A stretch of 64,000 bases of DNA from G963665815 sp942492065 (GTDB lineage Bacteria > Cloacimonadota > Cloacimonadia > Cloacimonadales > JAIOQZ01), in NCBI GenBank assembly GCA_942492065.1, contig CALODV010000020.1:310001-374000 (forward strand). The letters are read 5' to 3'. The notes beneath the pieces were generated by a model, which was not told where the DNA came from, did no database searches, and saw only the letters and a list, made by a program, of their open reading frames with translations. The translations under genes were made by a program, and so were the position numbers. This document shows, in pieces, positions 9,980 through 19,086 of this stretch; the stretch's first letter is position 1; the number at the start of each line of letters is the position of its first letter.

Positions 9980-10390
9980 CTAAAGCTTTTTGGCTTCAAA
10001 TGTAACGGAAAGAGCATCTGCTTCCCTTAATTTGTTCATAATATCAGCCATTACGCCATATTCAGCTTTCGTATCAGTTCTAAATGCAACAATCATATTA
10101 AAGTTCTCTGCAAGTTTTCTCTGCATGGTGGGACTAATCATTGGAATTCCAAGGATTCTGTCATCGATTGAGATTTTTCCGCTTCTGTTTACATATACAG
10201 TAACTGCATTCTTTCTAGGTATCTTTTTAATATTTTCTTCGTGAGCTTTCGGCATGGTAATACGCAAACCTCTTTCCTTCACAAAGACAGTTGAGACCAT
10301 GAAAAATATTAACAAAAGAAATGCTATATCCGACATTGAAGCAGTGGGAATAATTGTTTCCGGTTTTGATTGCTTTTTAATCTTTGCCAT
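9980..10390 (-). CDS. exbD: ExbD/TolR biopolymer transport protein (second copy)
   Basis: A 136-residue protein with one N-terminal membrane helix (SMSDIAFLLLIFFMVSTVF) carrying the conserved Asp of the ExbD proton path, then a periplasmic domain. It is different from the ExbD encoded 9 nt upstream, as in many FCB operons where two ExbD types assemble with one ExbB. With TonB it makes the proton-driven motor for the receptor at the head of the operon. Confidence 0.9.
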   Translation of the reverse strand: MAKIKKQSKPETIIPTASMSDIAFLLLIFFMVSTVFVKERGLRITMPKAHEENIKKIPRKNAVTVYVNRSGKISIDDRILGIPMISPTMQRKLAENFNMIVAFRTDTKAEYGVMADIMNKLREADALSVTFEAKKL

Positions 10391-10399
10391 TTCCCACTC

Positions 10400-10822
10400 C
10401 TAATTTGTACCTAAGGATATTTTCTCTGCTCCGGCAAGACGAAGTCTGTCCAGAACATCAACCATATTCTTATAGTCACTGAGTCTATGAGTTTTTAATG
10501 AGATAACCATGTCAGGATTTCCGGATACGACTTCACCAATCATACCTTTGATTTCTGACAGCGCAACTTCTTGCGGCTCATTCTTTCCAACTTTAATTTG
10601 AATCTTCCCGTCTTTGGCAATCTGAATTTTCGTTACATTTTCAGGATTAACCCTAGCTGTTTCACCAGGATCCTTTGCCTTAACAGGAAGTGTTAAGCCT
10701 ATACCTTTTTTAATATCAAATTTTGTTGTTGTAAGAAAGAAAACAAGAAGAAGAAAAGCAACATCAGAAAGTGATGCTGTGGGGATACCCCCTAAATTTC
10801 TTTTTTTCTTTCTAATAAACAT
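10400..10822 (-). CDS. exbD: ExbD/TolR biopolymer transport protein (first copy)
   Basis: A 140-residue ExbD: a basic start (MFIRKKKRN), one membrane helix with SLSDVAFLLLVFFLTTT including the conserved Asp, and a periplasmic domain ending LRLAGAEKISLGTN. Its ATG follows the exbB stop directly (TAGATG), which suggests translational coupling. The neighbouring second ExbD differs in sequence, so the motor may be heteromeric. Confidence 0.9.
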   Translation of the reverse strand: MFIRKKKRNLGGIPTASLSDVAFLLLVFFLTTTKFDIKKGIGLTLPVKAKDPGETARVNPENVTKIQIAKDGKIQIKVGKNEPQEVALSEIKGMIGEVVSGNPDMVISLKTHRLSDYKNMVDVLDRLRLAGAEKISLGTN

Positions 10823-11656
10823 CTATTCCCCCTGATTTTCTACCAGAGTCTCAATAAGTCTTTCAGAACCTTTCTGCATGTCAATAACCATTCCGTCTAC
10901 CATTGACATGAACATGTTATTAAAGAATTGAACAGGAATAGCAACAGCAAGACCGGCTGCAGTTGTAATAAGTGCAATTTTGATACCGGAAGCAACGATA
11001 GTAGGGTCAACTTCACCGGCTGCAGCAATATCATCAAACGCTGTGATCATACCAATAATTGTACCAAAGAAACCAAACATAGGTGCAAGGTTAATTGTAG
11101 TGTTAAGTGGAACAAATCCTTTTTCAAGGAATGCCATTTCAAGAACACTTGCAGCTTCGATTGCTTTTTCAACTGCTTCTACACCTTTGTCAACCTTAAG
11201 TAAAGCCATTCTAACGATAACTGAAACTGGACCGCGAGTTTCTTCACAAAGATTAATAGCTTCATCATATCTTTTATCTTTTACTAAAGGTACTAATTTT
11301 TCGAGAAAATCTTCTACTTTGATTTTAGCATACTGTAAAGAAATAAGCTTCCATATAATTGTTGCAATAGCCCAGATAAGCAGAATAAGGATTGGCCACA
11401 TTGTGAAACCACCCTTGATAAATATATCAACTGCTGCGCTACCGAAAATTGCTTTTGCAAGTTTTTCCATACCACCAACTTCTGGTGATTCTTCCATTTT
11501 ATCATTTGAAACGGCTGCTTCTGTCTCCTGTACAGCCTCATTTTCAACTGTTGTGCCTTCTTCCATTACTTCAGTTTCCTGAGCAAATAAATTACCTGCG
11601 AAAACTAACTGAAATGCGAACAGTACTATCAGTAACATGATACTACTTTTTCTCAT
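10823..11656 (-). CDS. exbB: ExbB/TolQ/MotA-family proton channel with extended N-terminus
   Basis: A 277-residue protein of the MotA/TolQ/ExbB family. The conserved core includes GFFGTIIGMITAF, and later helices (GIKIALITTAAGLAVAIPV) form the channel. It has an extra N-terminal part: a cleavable-looking signal peptide (about 1-25) and an acidic segment rich in Glu and Val before the first core helix near residue 84. This N-terminal extension is longer than in E. coli ExbB but occurs in other ExbB families. It is the second gene of the operon, 32 nt after the receptor, with an SD GGAGG. Confidence 0.9.
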   Translation of the reverse strand: MRKSSIMLLIVLFAFQLVFAGNLFAQETEVMEEGTTVENEAVQETEAAVSNDKMEESPEVGGMEKLAKAIFGSAAVDIFIKGGFTMWPILILLIWAIATIIWKLISLQYAKIKVEDFLEKLVPLVKDKRYDEAINLCEETRGPVSVIVRMALLKVDKGVEAVEKAIEAASVLEMAFLEKGFVPLNTTINLAPMFGFFGTIIGMITAFDDIAAAGEVDPTIVASGIKIALITTAAGLAVAIPVQFFNNMFMSMVDGMVIDMQKGSERLIETLVENQGE

Positions 11657-11688
11657 TCTTGTATCCTCCTTAATATCAATTTTTTATT

Positions 11689-14600
11689 TTAGTTAAAATT
11701 ATAAGACAGTTCTAATCTGAATGTTCTTCCATCTGTATATCTTGATGGATTTGCTGCTGAAAGATGATGTACATATTCTCTCTCAGGAGATACGTAATTT
11801 GAATTAACAGAACTTAAGTCTGCACCATCATCATATGGATCACCGGTTTTAGCATATACAGCAACAACATTTTTCTTATCAAAAAGATTGTTAATTGTGA
11901 AAGAAACGGATAATCTCTGTTTTTCTGCAAGCATGAAGTCTTTTCTGAAGAACATTGATGCTTCATCCACATAATCTTGTTCTTTACTGTATTTTTCCAG
12001 AGCACGGTCATCTTCATTTACTGGAGTATAAGGTTTTCCAGAGCTGAAAGAATAATTGAAACCGGCGTTGAAACGGCCTTTCCATCCAAATGGAATCGCA
12101 TAATCTAATACCGGAATATAGAAATCATCATCTCTCTCTACAATGAAGTTTGTTCTGAATTTCGCACTGTGTCTTATATCCCATGGAAGTCTGAATTCTC
12201 TTAGACTTGTTCTGGAAACTTCAGGTATAGCTTCATCATTGTTACCTTTTGCCCAGCCAAGTGAATATGAGAGTCCCAGAGTATAGTAGGAATCACCTTT
12301 CCCTTTGGTCAGTTCAACTTCAAGACCTTTAGCACTGCCATAGTCCTGAGAAACATATTGGAAATACGTGATATCTTTATCAGACTCAAGTGTATCATAT
12401 CTTGTACTTACATAGTTATAGATATTCTTGTAATAAGCTTTGATATCAATCACATAATCTGAAAAATCATCAGCAAACTGGTGTTCATATCCAACTTCAT
12501 AAGTTACAGTAATTTGAGGTTCAAGTTCAGGGTTACCGACATTGAGGAAACTTACATCATCAACTTCAGGATCTTTTGTCGTGAAAATATGCTTCATTTG
12601 AGGTAACTGATTCTGATAATTGTAAAGGAATGATACGTTATCTCTCTGTGAGATTGGATAAAGTATACCAAATCTTGGAGAAATAAGAAGTTGTGATGTA
12701 TCACCTTCAAAATCTCTTGTTCTGAATCCACCATCTACTTTCTGAATTTCATAACTGTCATTGAGGTACCACCAGTCAAATCTTAAACCGGCATTTACTT
12801 TCATACCTTCAAATGTGAACTGATCCTGCAGATAATAAGCTGCCTGCCATGGAGAAGCTTTGTACCCCTCACGTAAACCGGCAGTTCTGAGAGTCATGTA
12901 TCGATAATATTCTGCTTTATAATAGTAAATTTCACTTTCAATTTTTCCGTCAGCTTCAGGACCATCATAGATCACAAGAACTGAGTCACATATATCATTT
13001 TCAGGATAATATTTCATCTTATAATCATTTCCAGTACCTGGAATTATTACAGAACCTGTTTGTTGTAAGTTAAGTGCTTCGAAAGCTTGCTGAAGATTAG
13101 TTCTTACATCACCATGATCTACTGAGCTTAATCCACTAATTTCGTCCCTTTGAATAAAGTGTCTCTGCAATTCAAAACCAGTCTTAATCTGATGACCTAT
13201 ATCTTCCGGGTTATATTGTAAGTCAGTTCTGAATTGTATATTCTCTGTCGTGTTATCAGTAAAAGATGACACAAAAGAACCTGGAGCATTAAAGCCTTCG
13301 ACACCTTTGTCATCTTCTTCACCTATCTCATTCCATGCCCACTGGTTACCCTTGATAGGGTATGAATCCAGTACACCATCAGCATCAGTATCAACACCAT
13401 ATACACCAAAGTTTCCACTTTCAGGATCCCACAGTCTTTCATCAAGAATCCAAAAATCACCCTTATCCATATTACGAGGATATGTTTTTGAGTTCTTTTT
13501 ATAGTATGATCCTTTAAGTTTCAGAATTTTTGTGCCTGATACATAGTCATAGTTACCCACAATTTGCATCTGGCTGGATTCGGTTTCATAATAATTGTCT
13601 AAAGCGTATTTCATACTATGAGTATAAGGTAAGTTCTTTGAGTAGTCACCTCTGAAAGCAAGTGTTACCTTCTGTGTCGGAGTGAAACCATATTTAAATT
13701 TAGCATTATAATTATATGAGTTGTAATTTCTTTCGTCAATGTCAATACCCAGAATGTTGTCTCTGCCTTCATAAGGTTTATTATAGAAGTCATATAAACC
13801 GCTTTTCAACAGTGGAACTCCATTATAAGTATAATCTTCATATGGGTTGTTTTCCCGCCATTCTCCGTCTCGTCCGTCAGATCGAGCTAATCCGGCATTG
13901 GCAAAGAAAGTGAACTTATTGGCAAATTTCGCCATTGGTATTACAGGTCCACCAAGCGTAAATGATATCTTGTCATAATTATATCCATCTACCAGGAAAT
14001 GATCAGTTGCATATTTGATACTACCTTCATAGTCCTTTGTACCGCTTTTTGTCACAATATTCATCACACTTGATTGAGAGTTTCCATACTCTGCAGGGAA
14101 ACTGAACATTTGAGATGTTGTATGAACAGCATCCATATCTACAGATAAACTCGCTCCACCATCAACAGGATCGCTTACCTGCATACCGTCAATCATAATG
14201 GTTGTCTCATTAGCTCTTCCGCCACGAGCATGAGACTCTCCGGCAACGGTTACAGTACCTGGTGCAGACGCCAGTAAGGCATCAATACTAGTAATATTGT
14301 CATCCTCAAGTTTTTTTGCATCATTGACTCGAGCCGAACTACCGGCCTTTGCATCAAGAGCTTCTGTTTTGGTGTCTTTAATAATAATCTCTTTTTGCTT
14401 AATAGTCTGAACACTAAGGTTGACATTCAAGGTTTTAGTAACATCAAGCTGTATTTCAACATCCTGATAAACTACTTTTTGAAACCCCATTCTGTTAATT
14501 TTAACAACGTATTTCCCAGGCATCAGACCAATAATCTGATAAGCTCCTTTTTCATTTGTCATGGTATTTCCAACCATGGTATCTTCATCAAGATAAACCA

Positions 14601-14733
14601 GAACAAAAGCGCCTTGCAGCGGTTCACCTTTTTCGTTCTTCACCTTCCCGACTAAATTACCCGTTTCTCCGGCATGCAGAGCTATACTCGCTCCAAAGCA
14701 TATTAACAGAAGCAGCAATTTTACTTTCCGCAT
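11689..14733 (-). CDS. TonB-dependent outer-membrane receptor with carboxypeptidase-regulatory-like domain
   Basis: The start is placed at the ATG at 14733 because AGGGAGG lies 7 nt upstream and a signal peptide (MRKVKLLLLLICFG) begins there; the longer open frame adds 18 unlikely residues. Domains in order: signal peptide; a CarboxypepD_reg-like Ig fold (about 25-110, GNLVGKVKNEKGEPLQGA); a plug with DALLASAPG and TTIMIDGMQV; and a large beta-barrel ending in an aromatic residue-rich strand (FRLELSYNFN). It heads the exbB-exbD-exbD-tonB operon. The substrate is unknown. Such receptors import siderophores, cobalamin, glycans or peptides; no substrate enzyme or transporter is nearby. The acidic VDTDADGVLD loop echoes those of its operon partners. 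Confidence 0.88.
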   Translation of the reverse strand: MRKVKLLLLLICFGASIALHAGETGNLVGKVKNEKGEPLQGAFVLVYLDEDTMVGNTMTNEKGAYQIIGLMPGKYVVKINRMGFQKVVYQDVEIQLDVTKTLNVNLSVQTIKQKEIIIKDTKTEALDAKAGSSARVNDAKKLEDDNITSIDALLASAPGTVTVAGESHARGGRANETTIMIDGMQVSDPVDGGASLSVDMDAVHTTSQMFSFPAEYGNSQSSVMNIVTKSGTKDYEGSIKYATDHFLVDGYNYDKISFTLGGPVIPMAKFANKFTFFANAGLARSDGRDGEWRENNPYEDYTYNGVPLLKSGLYDFYNKPYEGRDNILGIDIDERNYNSYNYNAKFKYGFTPTQKVTLAFRGDYSKNLPYTHSMKYALDNYYETESSQMQIVGNYDYVSGTKILKLKGSYYKKNSKTYPRNMDKGDFWILDERLWDPESGNFGVYGVDTDADGVLDSYPIKGNQWAWNEIGEEDDKGVEGFNAPGSFVSSFTDNTTENIQFRTDLQYNPEDIGHQIKTGFELQRHFIQRDEISGLSSVDHGDVRTNLQQAFEALNLQQTGSVIIPGTGNDYKMKYYPENDICDSVLVIYDGPEADGKIESEIYYYKAEYYRYMTLRTAGLREGYKASPWQAAYYLQDQFTFEGMKVNAGLRFDWWYLNDSYEIQKVDGGFRTRDFEGDTSQLLISPRFGILYPISQRDNVSFLYNYQNQLPQMKHIFTTKDPEVDDVSFLNVGNPELEPQITVTYEVGYEHQFADDFSDYVIDIKAYYKNIYNYVSTRYDTLESDKDITYFQYVSQDYGSAKGLEVELTKGKGDSYYTLGLSYSLGWAKGNNDEAIPEVSRTSLREFRLPWDIRHSAKFRTNFIVERDDDFYIPVLDYAIPFGWKGRFNAGFNYSFSSGKPYTPVNEDDRALEKYSKEQDYVDEASMFFRKDFMLAEKQRLSVSFTINNLFDKKNVVAVYAKTGDPYDDGADLSSVNSNYVSPEREYVHHLSAANPSRYTDGRTFRLELSYNFN

Positions 14734-14780
14734 TAATAGGCCTCCCTTTATCGATTTAAAAATATTTTTTTCATCTGACA

Positions 14781-14809
14781 AAAACATTCCGAGAATTGTT
14801 AGATGTCAA
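14781..14809 (-). promoter_or_regulatory. candidate promoter for the TonB receptor operon
   Basis: On the minus strand TTGACA (14809-14804) is followed by 17 nt and TGTTTT (14786-14781), 48 nt before the receptor start. The -10 is poor. A second candidate, TTGTCA-17-TAAATC (14781-14753), overlaps it but would place the transcript start on the SD. No clear terminator of the upstream lipM gene was seen, so read-through is possible. Confidence 0.3.
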
Positions 14810-14847
14810 TTAATTTTTGTAATAATAACTATCAATAATCGTTCCAC

Positions 14848-15678
14848 TTAAAACGATCTGTTGAAATTCCAACTTTCTGAAGCGTATTTTTCCCCAAGCA
14901 ATTTTTTTGTCAAAGCTTGTTCAGATTCTGTCAGAAGGCTTGAATAAACAAAATTGTCAGTATCCCAGTTTTTTTCAAAACCTTTACTTAGTACCTTAGA
15001 TACCTCTGAGAATGTGTATTGTTTTTTTGTAGTATGTGCGTTAATAAATGTCGTTTTTTTTGTTAACAACCGAGACAAGCGTAAACGTTGTTTACTATCC
15101 AGTTTTTTCATAATGAAAGCAACTTCAGACTGGTCGTAATCCAGCTGAATTGATCCATGCTGCAGCAGAAATCCATCTCGCCTAAGCTGGGCTGATCCTA
15201 CAATTTTTCGACCATCAACCTTCAATTCATACCTCGAACTAGATGTAAAACAAGGATTTCCTGCCATCCTCTGCTCACTTGAACTTAAGAACCCTTTTTC
15301 AAATTCTACAGGTACTCCAAGATCAGATAATCCCACAGCAAGGGCATTACTAATTTTTCCATAAGACTCAGTGACTCCCGAGCCACCAAATACATCGACA
15401 GGAGCAGTTATGCAATAGGTTACTTCCATTTTATGCAGCACAACTCTTCCACCGGTTGGTCTGCGCACAAAATCCCAACCATTTTCTTTTAAAACCTGAA
15501 AATCAATCTCATCTTCTGCCTTTTGGTGGTATCCACAGGAAATTGTAGGATTATTCCAATCGTAAAACCTAATTGTCGGGATAGACTCTCCGGTCTTTAA
15601 TCCCTGCATTAAAGCTTCATCGACAGCCATGTTTTCGGCTGCCGATCTTTTATTATCAAGTATAATTCGCCAATTCAT
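14848..15678 (-). CDS. lipM: lipoyl/octanoyl protein transferase, LipM-like
   Basis: A 276-residue protein of the biotin/lipoate ligase fold, attaching octanoate or lipoate to the lysine of lipoyl domains (GcvH, 2-oxoacid dehydrogenases). Visible motifs: RRPTGGRVVLH at 72-82, a GNPCF with Cys143 and GRKIVGSAQLR with Lys158. The cysteine in this place is typical of LipM-type octanoyltransferases that use a thioester intermediate, whereas LplA ligases lack it. The C-terminal accessory domain of large LplA is absent. Its ATG overlaps the purM stop (TGATG). Family assignment is firm; LipM versus LplA is inference from the cysteine. Confidence 0.8.
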   Translation of the reverse strand: MNWRIILDNKRSAAENMAVDEALMQGLKTGESIPTIRFYDWNNPTISCGYHQKAEDEIDFQVLKENGWDFVRRPTGGRVVLHKMEVTYCITAPVDVFGGSGVTESYGKISNALAVGLSDLGVPVEFEKGFLSSSEQRMAGNPCFTSSSRYELKVDGRKIVGSAQLRRDGFLLQHGSIQLDYDQSEVAFIMKKLDSKQRLRLSRLLTKKTTFINAHTTKKQYTFSEVSKVLSKGFEKNWDTDNFVYSSLLTESEQALTKKLLGEKYASESWNFNRSF

Positions 15679-16703
15679 CAGAAACTCAGCCTTACTTTCT
15701 CGTCTGAGTCTCCCTTAACTATTTCACCAACAGGTATACCATCAGTTGCTGCAATAATCTTATCAGCATTATTTTTATCAGCAACGACCATGAAACCAAT
15801 ACCCATGTTGAATGCACTGAACATTTCCGGCATCTCAACATTACCTGCATTCTGAAGAAAACTGAACACTGCCGGTGTATCCCAGGTCTTTGTGTCAATT
15901 TCAGCTCTGAGTCCGTCAGGGATAACCCTTTTAAGGTTACCGACAATTCCTCCACCGGTGATATGAGCCATACCGTGAACAAATTCAGGAAGAGCCCAGT
16001 CCTTCAGTTCCGGATAATATGATTTGTGAATGCTCAGCATAACCTCTGCAACAGTTTTTCCACATTCAGGAATAACCGATTCTACGGTCATATTAAGTTT
16101 ATCAAATATGATTTTTCTAGCCAGTGAATAGCCATTAGTATGCAATCCGGTGGATTTATAACCAATTACAACATCACCTTCAGAAATCGTCTGACCAGTG
16201 ATAATATTATCTCTCTCAATCATCCCGACGATAGTTCCGGCAAGATCAAAATCATCTTCGCTGTAGATTCCCGGCATCTCTGCCATTTCCCCGCCAATTA
16301 GCGCCATGCCGTTTTCCTGGCATGCTTTGGAAAACCCAGCGATAATGTTTTCTATTATCTGGGGATGAAGCTTTCCAACACCTATATAATCAAGAAAATA
16401 CTGAGGGTGAGCACCCTGTACAAAAATATCGTCAACACAGTGATTGACAAGGTCTTGACCGACTGTGTCATATATACCTGCTTTTACGGCAATAACGAGT
16501 TTAGTACCAACACCATCCGCACTTGAAACAAGTACAGGCTTCTTCCATTTTTCCAGATCTATATTGTATAATCCGCCAAAGCCGCCAATGTGACTTAAAA
16601 CGTTTTTATTGAATGTCTTTTTTACTAAAGGTTTAATTCTTGATACAGCATTTTCTCCGGCATGAATATCTACACCAGCCTGTTCGTATGTAAGTTTTCC
16701 CAT
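15678..16703 (-). CDS. purM: phosphoribosylformylglycinamidine cyclo-ligase
   Basis: A 341-residue enzyme, the usual length for PurM, which closes the imidazole ring of AIR in purine synthesis with ATP. It shows the expected N-terminal YEQAGVDIHAGENAV, SSADGVGTKLVIAV, the catalytic-region GGEMAEMPGIYSEDDFDLAG, and THITGGG-like glycine motif (AHITGGGIVGNL). The gene is 12 nt after the PfkB kinase gene and overlaps lipM by one base, so it is in the middle of an operon with no other purine gene. Confidence 0.95.
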   Translation of the reverse strand: MGKLTYEQAGVDIHAGENAVSRIKPLVKKTFNKNVLSHIGGFGGLYNIDLEKWKKPVLVSSADGVGTKLVIAVKAGIYDTVGQDLVNHCVDDIFVQGAHPQYFLDYIGVGKLHPQIIENIIAGFSKACQENGMALIGGEMAEMPGIYSEDDFDLAGTIVGMIERDNIITGQTISEGDVVIGYKSTGLHTNGYSLARKIIFDKLNMTVESVIPECGKTVAEVMLSIHKSYYPELKDWALPEFVHGMAHITGGGIVGNLKRVIPDGLRAEIDTKTWDTPAVFSFLQNAGNVEMPEMFSAFNMGIGFMVVADKNNADKIIAATDGIPVGEIVKGDSDEKVRLSF

Positions 16704-16715
16704 AGCGCTAAAGTC

Positions 16716-17627
16716 CTATTTTGCGTTTTTAAGGATTGACATTGAATCAAGCATATACTTCATACGCTTCTCAATATCTTCACTCTTAACTTTTTTAAGT
16801 TCTGTCATACTGAAATCCTGAATATTGAATGAAGCCATTACAGATCCATGAATCATAGCAAGCTTGACTGCGTGCTGAGAAAAATCGTTCTTTCCTGCGA
16901 TGTACCCCATGAAACCTCCGGCAAAACTATCACCGGCTCCGGTTGGATCAATTACGTTTCTTACTGGGAAAACAGGAGCGAAGAATGTGAATGCTTCAGA
17001 AATTGCGAATGCTCCGTATTCTCCTTGTTTGATAACAACAAGTTTTACACCGAATTCAAGGGCAGCATCCGCAGCCTGGAATACATTTTTCTTCCCGGTA
17101 AGTTGTTTAACTTCGTCTTCATTTATGAACAGAATATCGACATCTTTTATAACATCAAGAAGATCATCCTTGCAGGATTCTATCCAGTAGTTCATTGTAT
17201 CTATTGCAATGATTTTTGCATGATCAAGCTGATCGAGCACTTTTCTCTGAAGTTTAGGATGAATATTTCCAAGAAACAGACATTCTGTTGATTTATAGCT
17301 TTCAGGTATTATCGGATCAAAATCAGCAAATACGTTAAGCTGAGTATCAAGTGTTATTGCCTGATTAAGATTATCATATTTACCAACCCATCTGAAAGTT
17401 TTACCTTCGGCTATTTCCAGACCTTCAGTGTCAATATTGAATCCGTTAAGCATATCAATATATTCCTGCGGGAAGTCCTGTCCTACAACACCGACGATTC
17501 CGGTTTTGCAGAAATTACGACTTACCAGAGATGCATAATACGCGGATCCTCCCAGCACCTCGTTAACTTTTCCGCTGGGTGTTTGAATAGTATCAAGTGC
17601 GACTGAACCAACTATAGTCAGTTTCAT
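16716..17627 (-). CDS. PfkB-family sugar/nucleoside kinase
   Basis: A 303-residue ribokinase-fold enzyme. The N-terminal GGSAYYAS (about 26-33) binds substrate, and the PfkB signature DPTGAGDSFAGGF starts at residue 227, with Asp233 as catalytic base. Substrate cannot be told from sequence; the family phosphorylates ribose, fructose, adenosine and related compounds. Its place before purM makes a ribose or nucleoside substrate plausible but this is only inference. An SD (GAGGAG) precedes the ATG at 17627. Confidence 0.85.
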   Translation of the reverse strand: MKLTIVGSVALDTIQTPSGKVNEVLGGSAYYASLVSRNFCKTGIVGVVGQDFPQEYIDMLNGFNIDTEGLEIAEGKTFRWVGKYDNLNQAITLDTQLNVFADFDPIIPESYKSTECLFLGNIHPKLQRKVLDQLDHAKIIAIDTMNYWIESCKDDLLDVIKDVDILFINEDEVKQLTGKKNVFQAADAALEFGVKLVVIKQGEYGAFAISEAFTFFAPVFPVRNVIDPTGAGDSFAGGFMGYIAGKNDFSQHAVKLAMIHGSVMASFNIQDFSMTELKKVKSEDIEKRMKYMLDSMSILKNAK

Positions 17628-17647
17628 GTGATCTCCTCTTTTTTGCT

Positions 17648-17845
17648 TTATTCAATTTCTATTGTTTGTTCCTGTTTACTGAAAAAGGATTTCATTTTTT
17701 TTATATCCTCAGAAGAAAAATTCTTTATAACAATAACGAGCAACGCAACTGCCAGCACCCGGATAATAAGATTAGACCACTTATTGGATTTGACTGATTT
17801 ACGTTCATCATATCTTCTTCGTATCAGTTCATGAAATAATTTCAT
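17648..17845 (-). CDS. small single-pass membrane protein, function unknown
   Basis: A 65-residue protein with a very basic N-terminus (MKLFHELIRRRYDERK), one membrane helix (about 26-40, LIIRVLAVALLVIVI) and a polar C-terminus. The ATG overlaps the stop of the aminotransferase gene (TAATG), and the PfkB gene follows after 20 nt, so it is probably translated by coupling within the operon. No family was recognised. The overlap and typical basic-then-hydrophobic design argue it is a real gene. Confidence 0.6.
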   Translation of the reverse strand: MKLFHELIRRRYDERKSVKSNKWSNLIIRVLAVALLVIVIKNFSSEDIKKMKSFFSKQEQTIEIE

Positions 17846-19053
17846 TATAAAAGACTTTCCAAACCTGCTTTAAATCTTCTTATACCTTCTTCAATATTCT
17901 TCATGCTGTTTGCATATGAAAATCTAACGTAACTTAATGCCCCGAATGCCTGACCCGGTACAAGTGCTACATGATATTTTTCCAGCCAGTAGTTACACAG
18001 GTCTACAGTACTGTTCAGATTCTTTTTATTGTTGAACAAATAATATGAGATATTAGGCATTGCATAGAATGCGCCTTTAGGCATATAACATGAAATGTTA
18101 GGAAGTTTGTTTAATTCCTCAACAAGGAATCTTCTTCTCTTATCAAATTCCTTTCTCATCATCTCAACCGATCCGTCATCTTGTGTTAATGCAGCAATTG
18201 TAGCCATCTGAGCAATACTGCATACATTAGATGTCAAGTGGCTCTGGATTCTGCTGGCTCTTTTAATAACTTCGGCAGGACCGGCACAATATCCCACTCT
18301 CCATCCGGTCATGGAATGGCTCTTGGACACACCGTTAATTACGATAGTGTTCGCTTGCATTTCCGGTGAGAGAGAAGCTATAGAAACATGTTCTCTTCCG
18401 TCATAAACAAGCTTTTCGTATATTTCATCTGAAATAACAAATATATTATATTTAAGGCAGACTTCTGCGATTTCCTCAAGCTGCTTTCTTCTGTACACCG
18501 TACCTGTAGGATTGTTCGGGCTGTTAAGTATCAGCACTTTCGGTGTTGCATGAGAGTTGATTGCGTCTTCAAGCTGTTTGCCACTGATTTTGAAGCTGGA
18601 TGCATCATTAGTCTGTCTTGTAGGCAGTAAAATCGGGAATGCATCTACCATCTCAACCTGAGAAGTATAACTTACCCAGTATGGTGAAGGAATTAAAACC
18701 TGATCTCTTGGGTCACACAAAGTCATAAGAATCTGGAATATTGAAGCTTTTGCACCTGGAGAAACCAGAATATTTTCCGGGTCATAGTCAAGATTATTAT
18801 CTTTCTTGAGCTTATGACATATAGCTTCTCTGAGCTCAACCACACCCTGAGTGTTTGTATATCGGGTATGATTATTATTTATTGCATCAATACCAGCCTG
18901 CTTAATATAATCAGGTGTAAAATAATCAGGTTCTCCCACACCGAAATTAATGACATCAATTCCCTGTGCTCTCATGCTCTTGGCTTTAGCAGATACAGAG
19001 AGAGTCGGTGATGGAAGAATTGCTTTTGCTCTATTAGCAATCTTTACGCTCAT
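17845..19053 (-). CDS. class I/II PLP-dependent aminotransferase (aspartate-aminotransferase-like)
   Basis: A 402-residue fold-type I aminotransferase. Key sites: NSPNNPTGT at 177-185, ISDEIYE at 207-213 with the pyridine-binding Asp, and SKSHSMTGWR at 243-252 with Lys244 forming the PLP Schiff base. It matches the aspartate/prephenate aminotransferase (AspB) group in length and motifs; the amino-acid substrate is not certain. It lies between pta and the 65-residue membrane protein, with which it shares a TAATG overlap. Confidence 0.88.
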   Translation of the reverse strand: MSVKIANRAKAILPSPTLSVSAKAKSMRAQGIDVINFGVGEPDYFTPDYIKQAGIDAINNNHTRYTNTQGVVELREAICHKLKKDNNLDYDPENILVSPGAKASIFQILMTLCDPRDQVLIPSPYWVSYTSQVEMVDAFPILLPTRQTNDASSFKISGKQLEDAINSHATPKVLILNSPNNPTGTVYRRKQLEEIAEVCLKYNIFVISDEIYEKLVYDGREHVSIASLSPEMQANTIVINGVSKSHSMTGWRVGYCAGPAEVIKRASRIQSHLTSNVCSIAQMATIAALTQDDGSVEMMRKEFDKRRRFLVEELNKLPNISCYMPKGAFYAMPNISYYLFNNKKNLNSTVDLCNYWLEKYHVALVPGQAFGALSYVRFSYANSMKNIEEGIRRFKAGLESLL

Positions 19054-19086
19054 AACTACCTCTTAGTTTTTATATATTTTTTCTTA

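Noticed and set aside
10980..11582. 200-codon open frame antisense to exbB
   Set aside because: It is Ser/Thr/Ile-rich, has no SD and lies opposite a clear, conserved ExbB gene. It is a shadow frame.
14838..14857. ATCGTT-N8-AACGAT repeat at the lipM stop as a terminator
   Set aside because: It overlaps the stop codon and has no T-run behind it.
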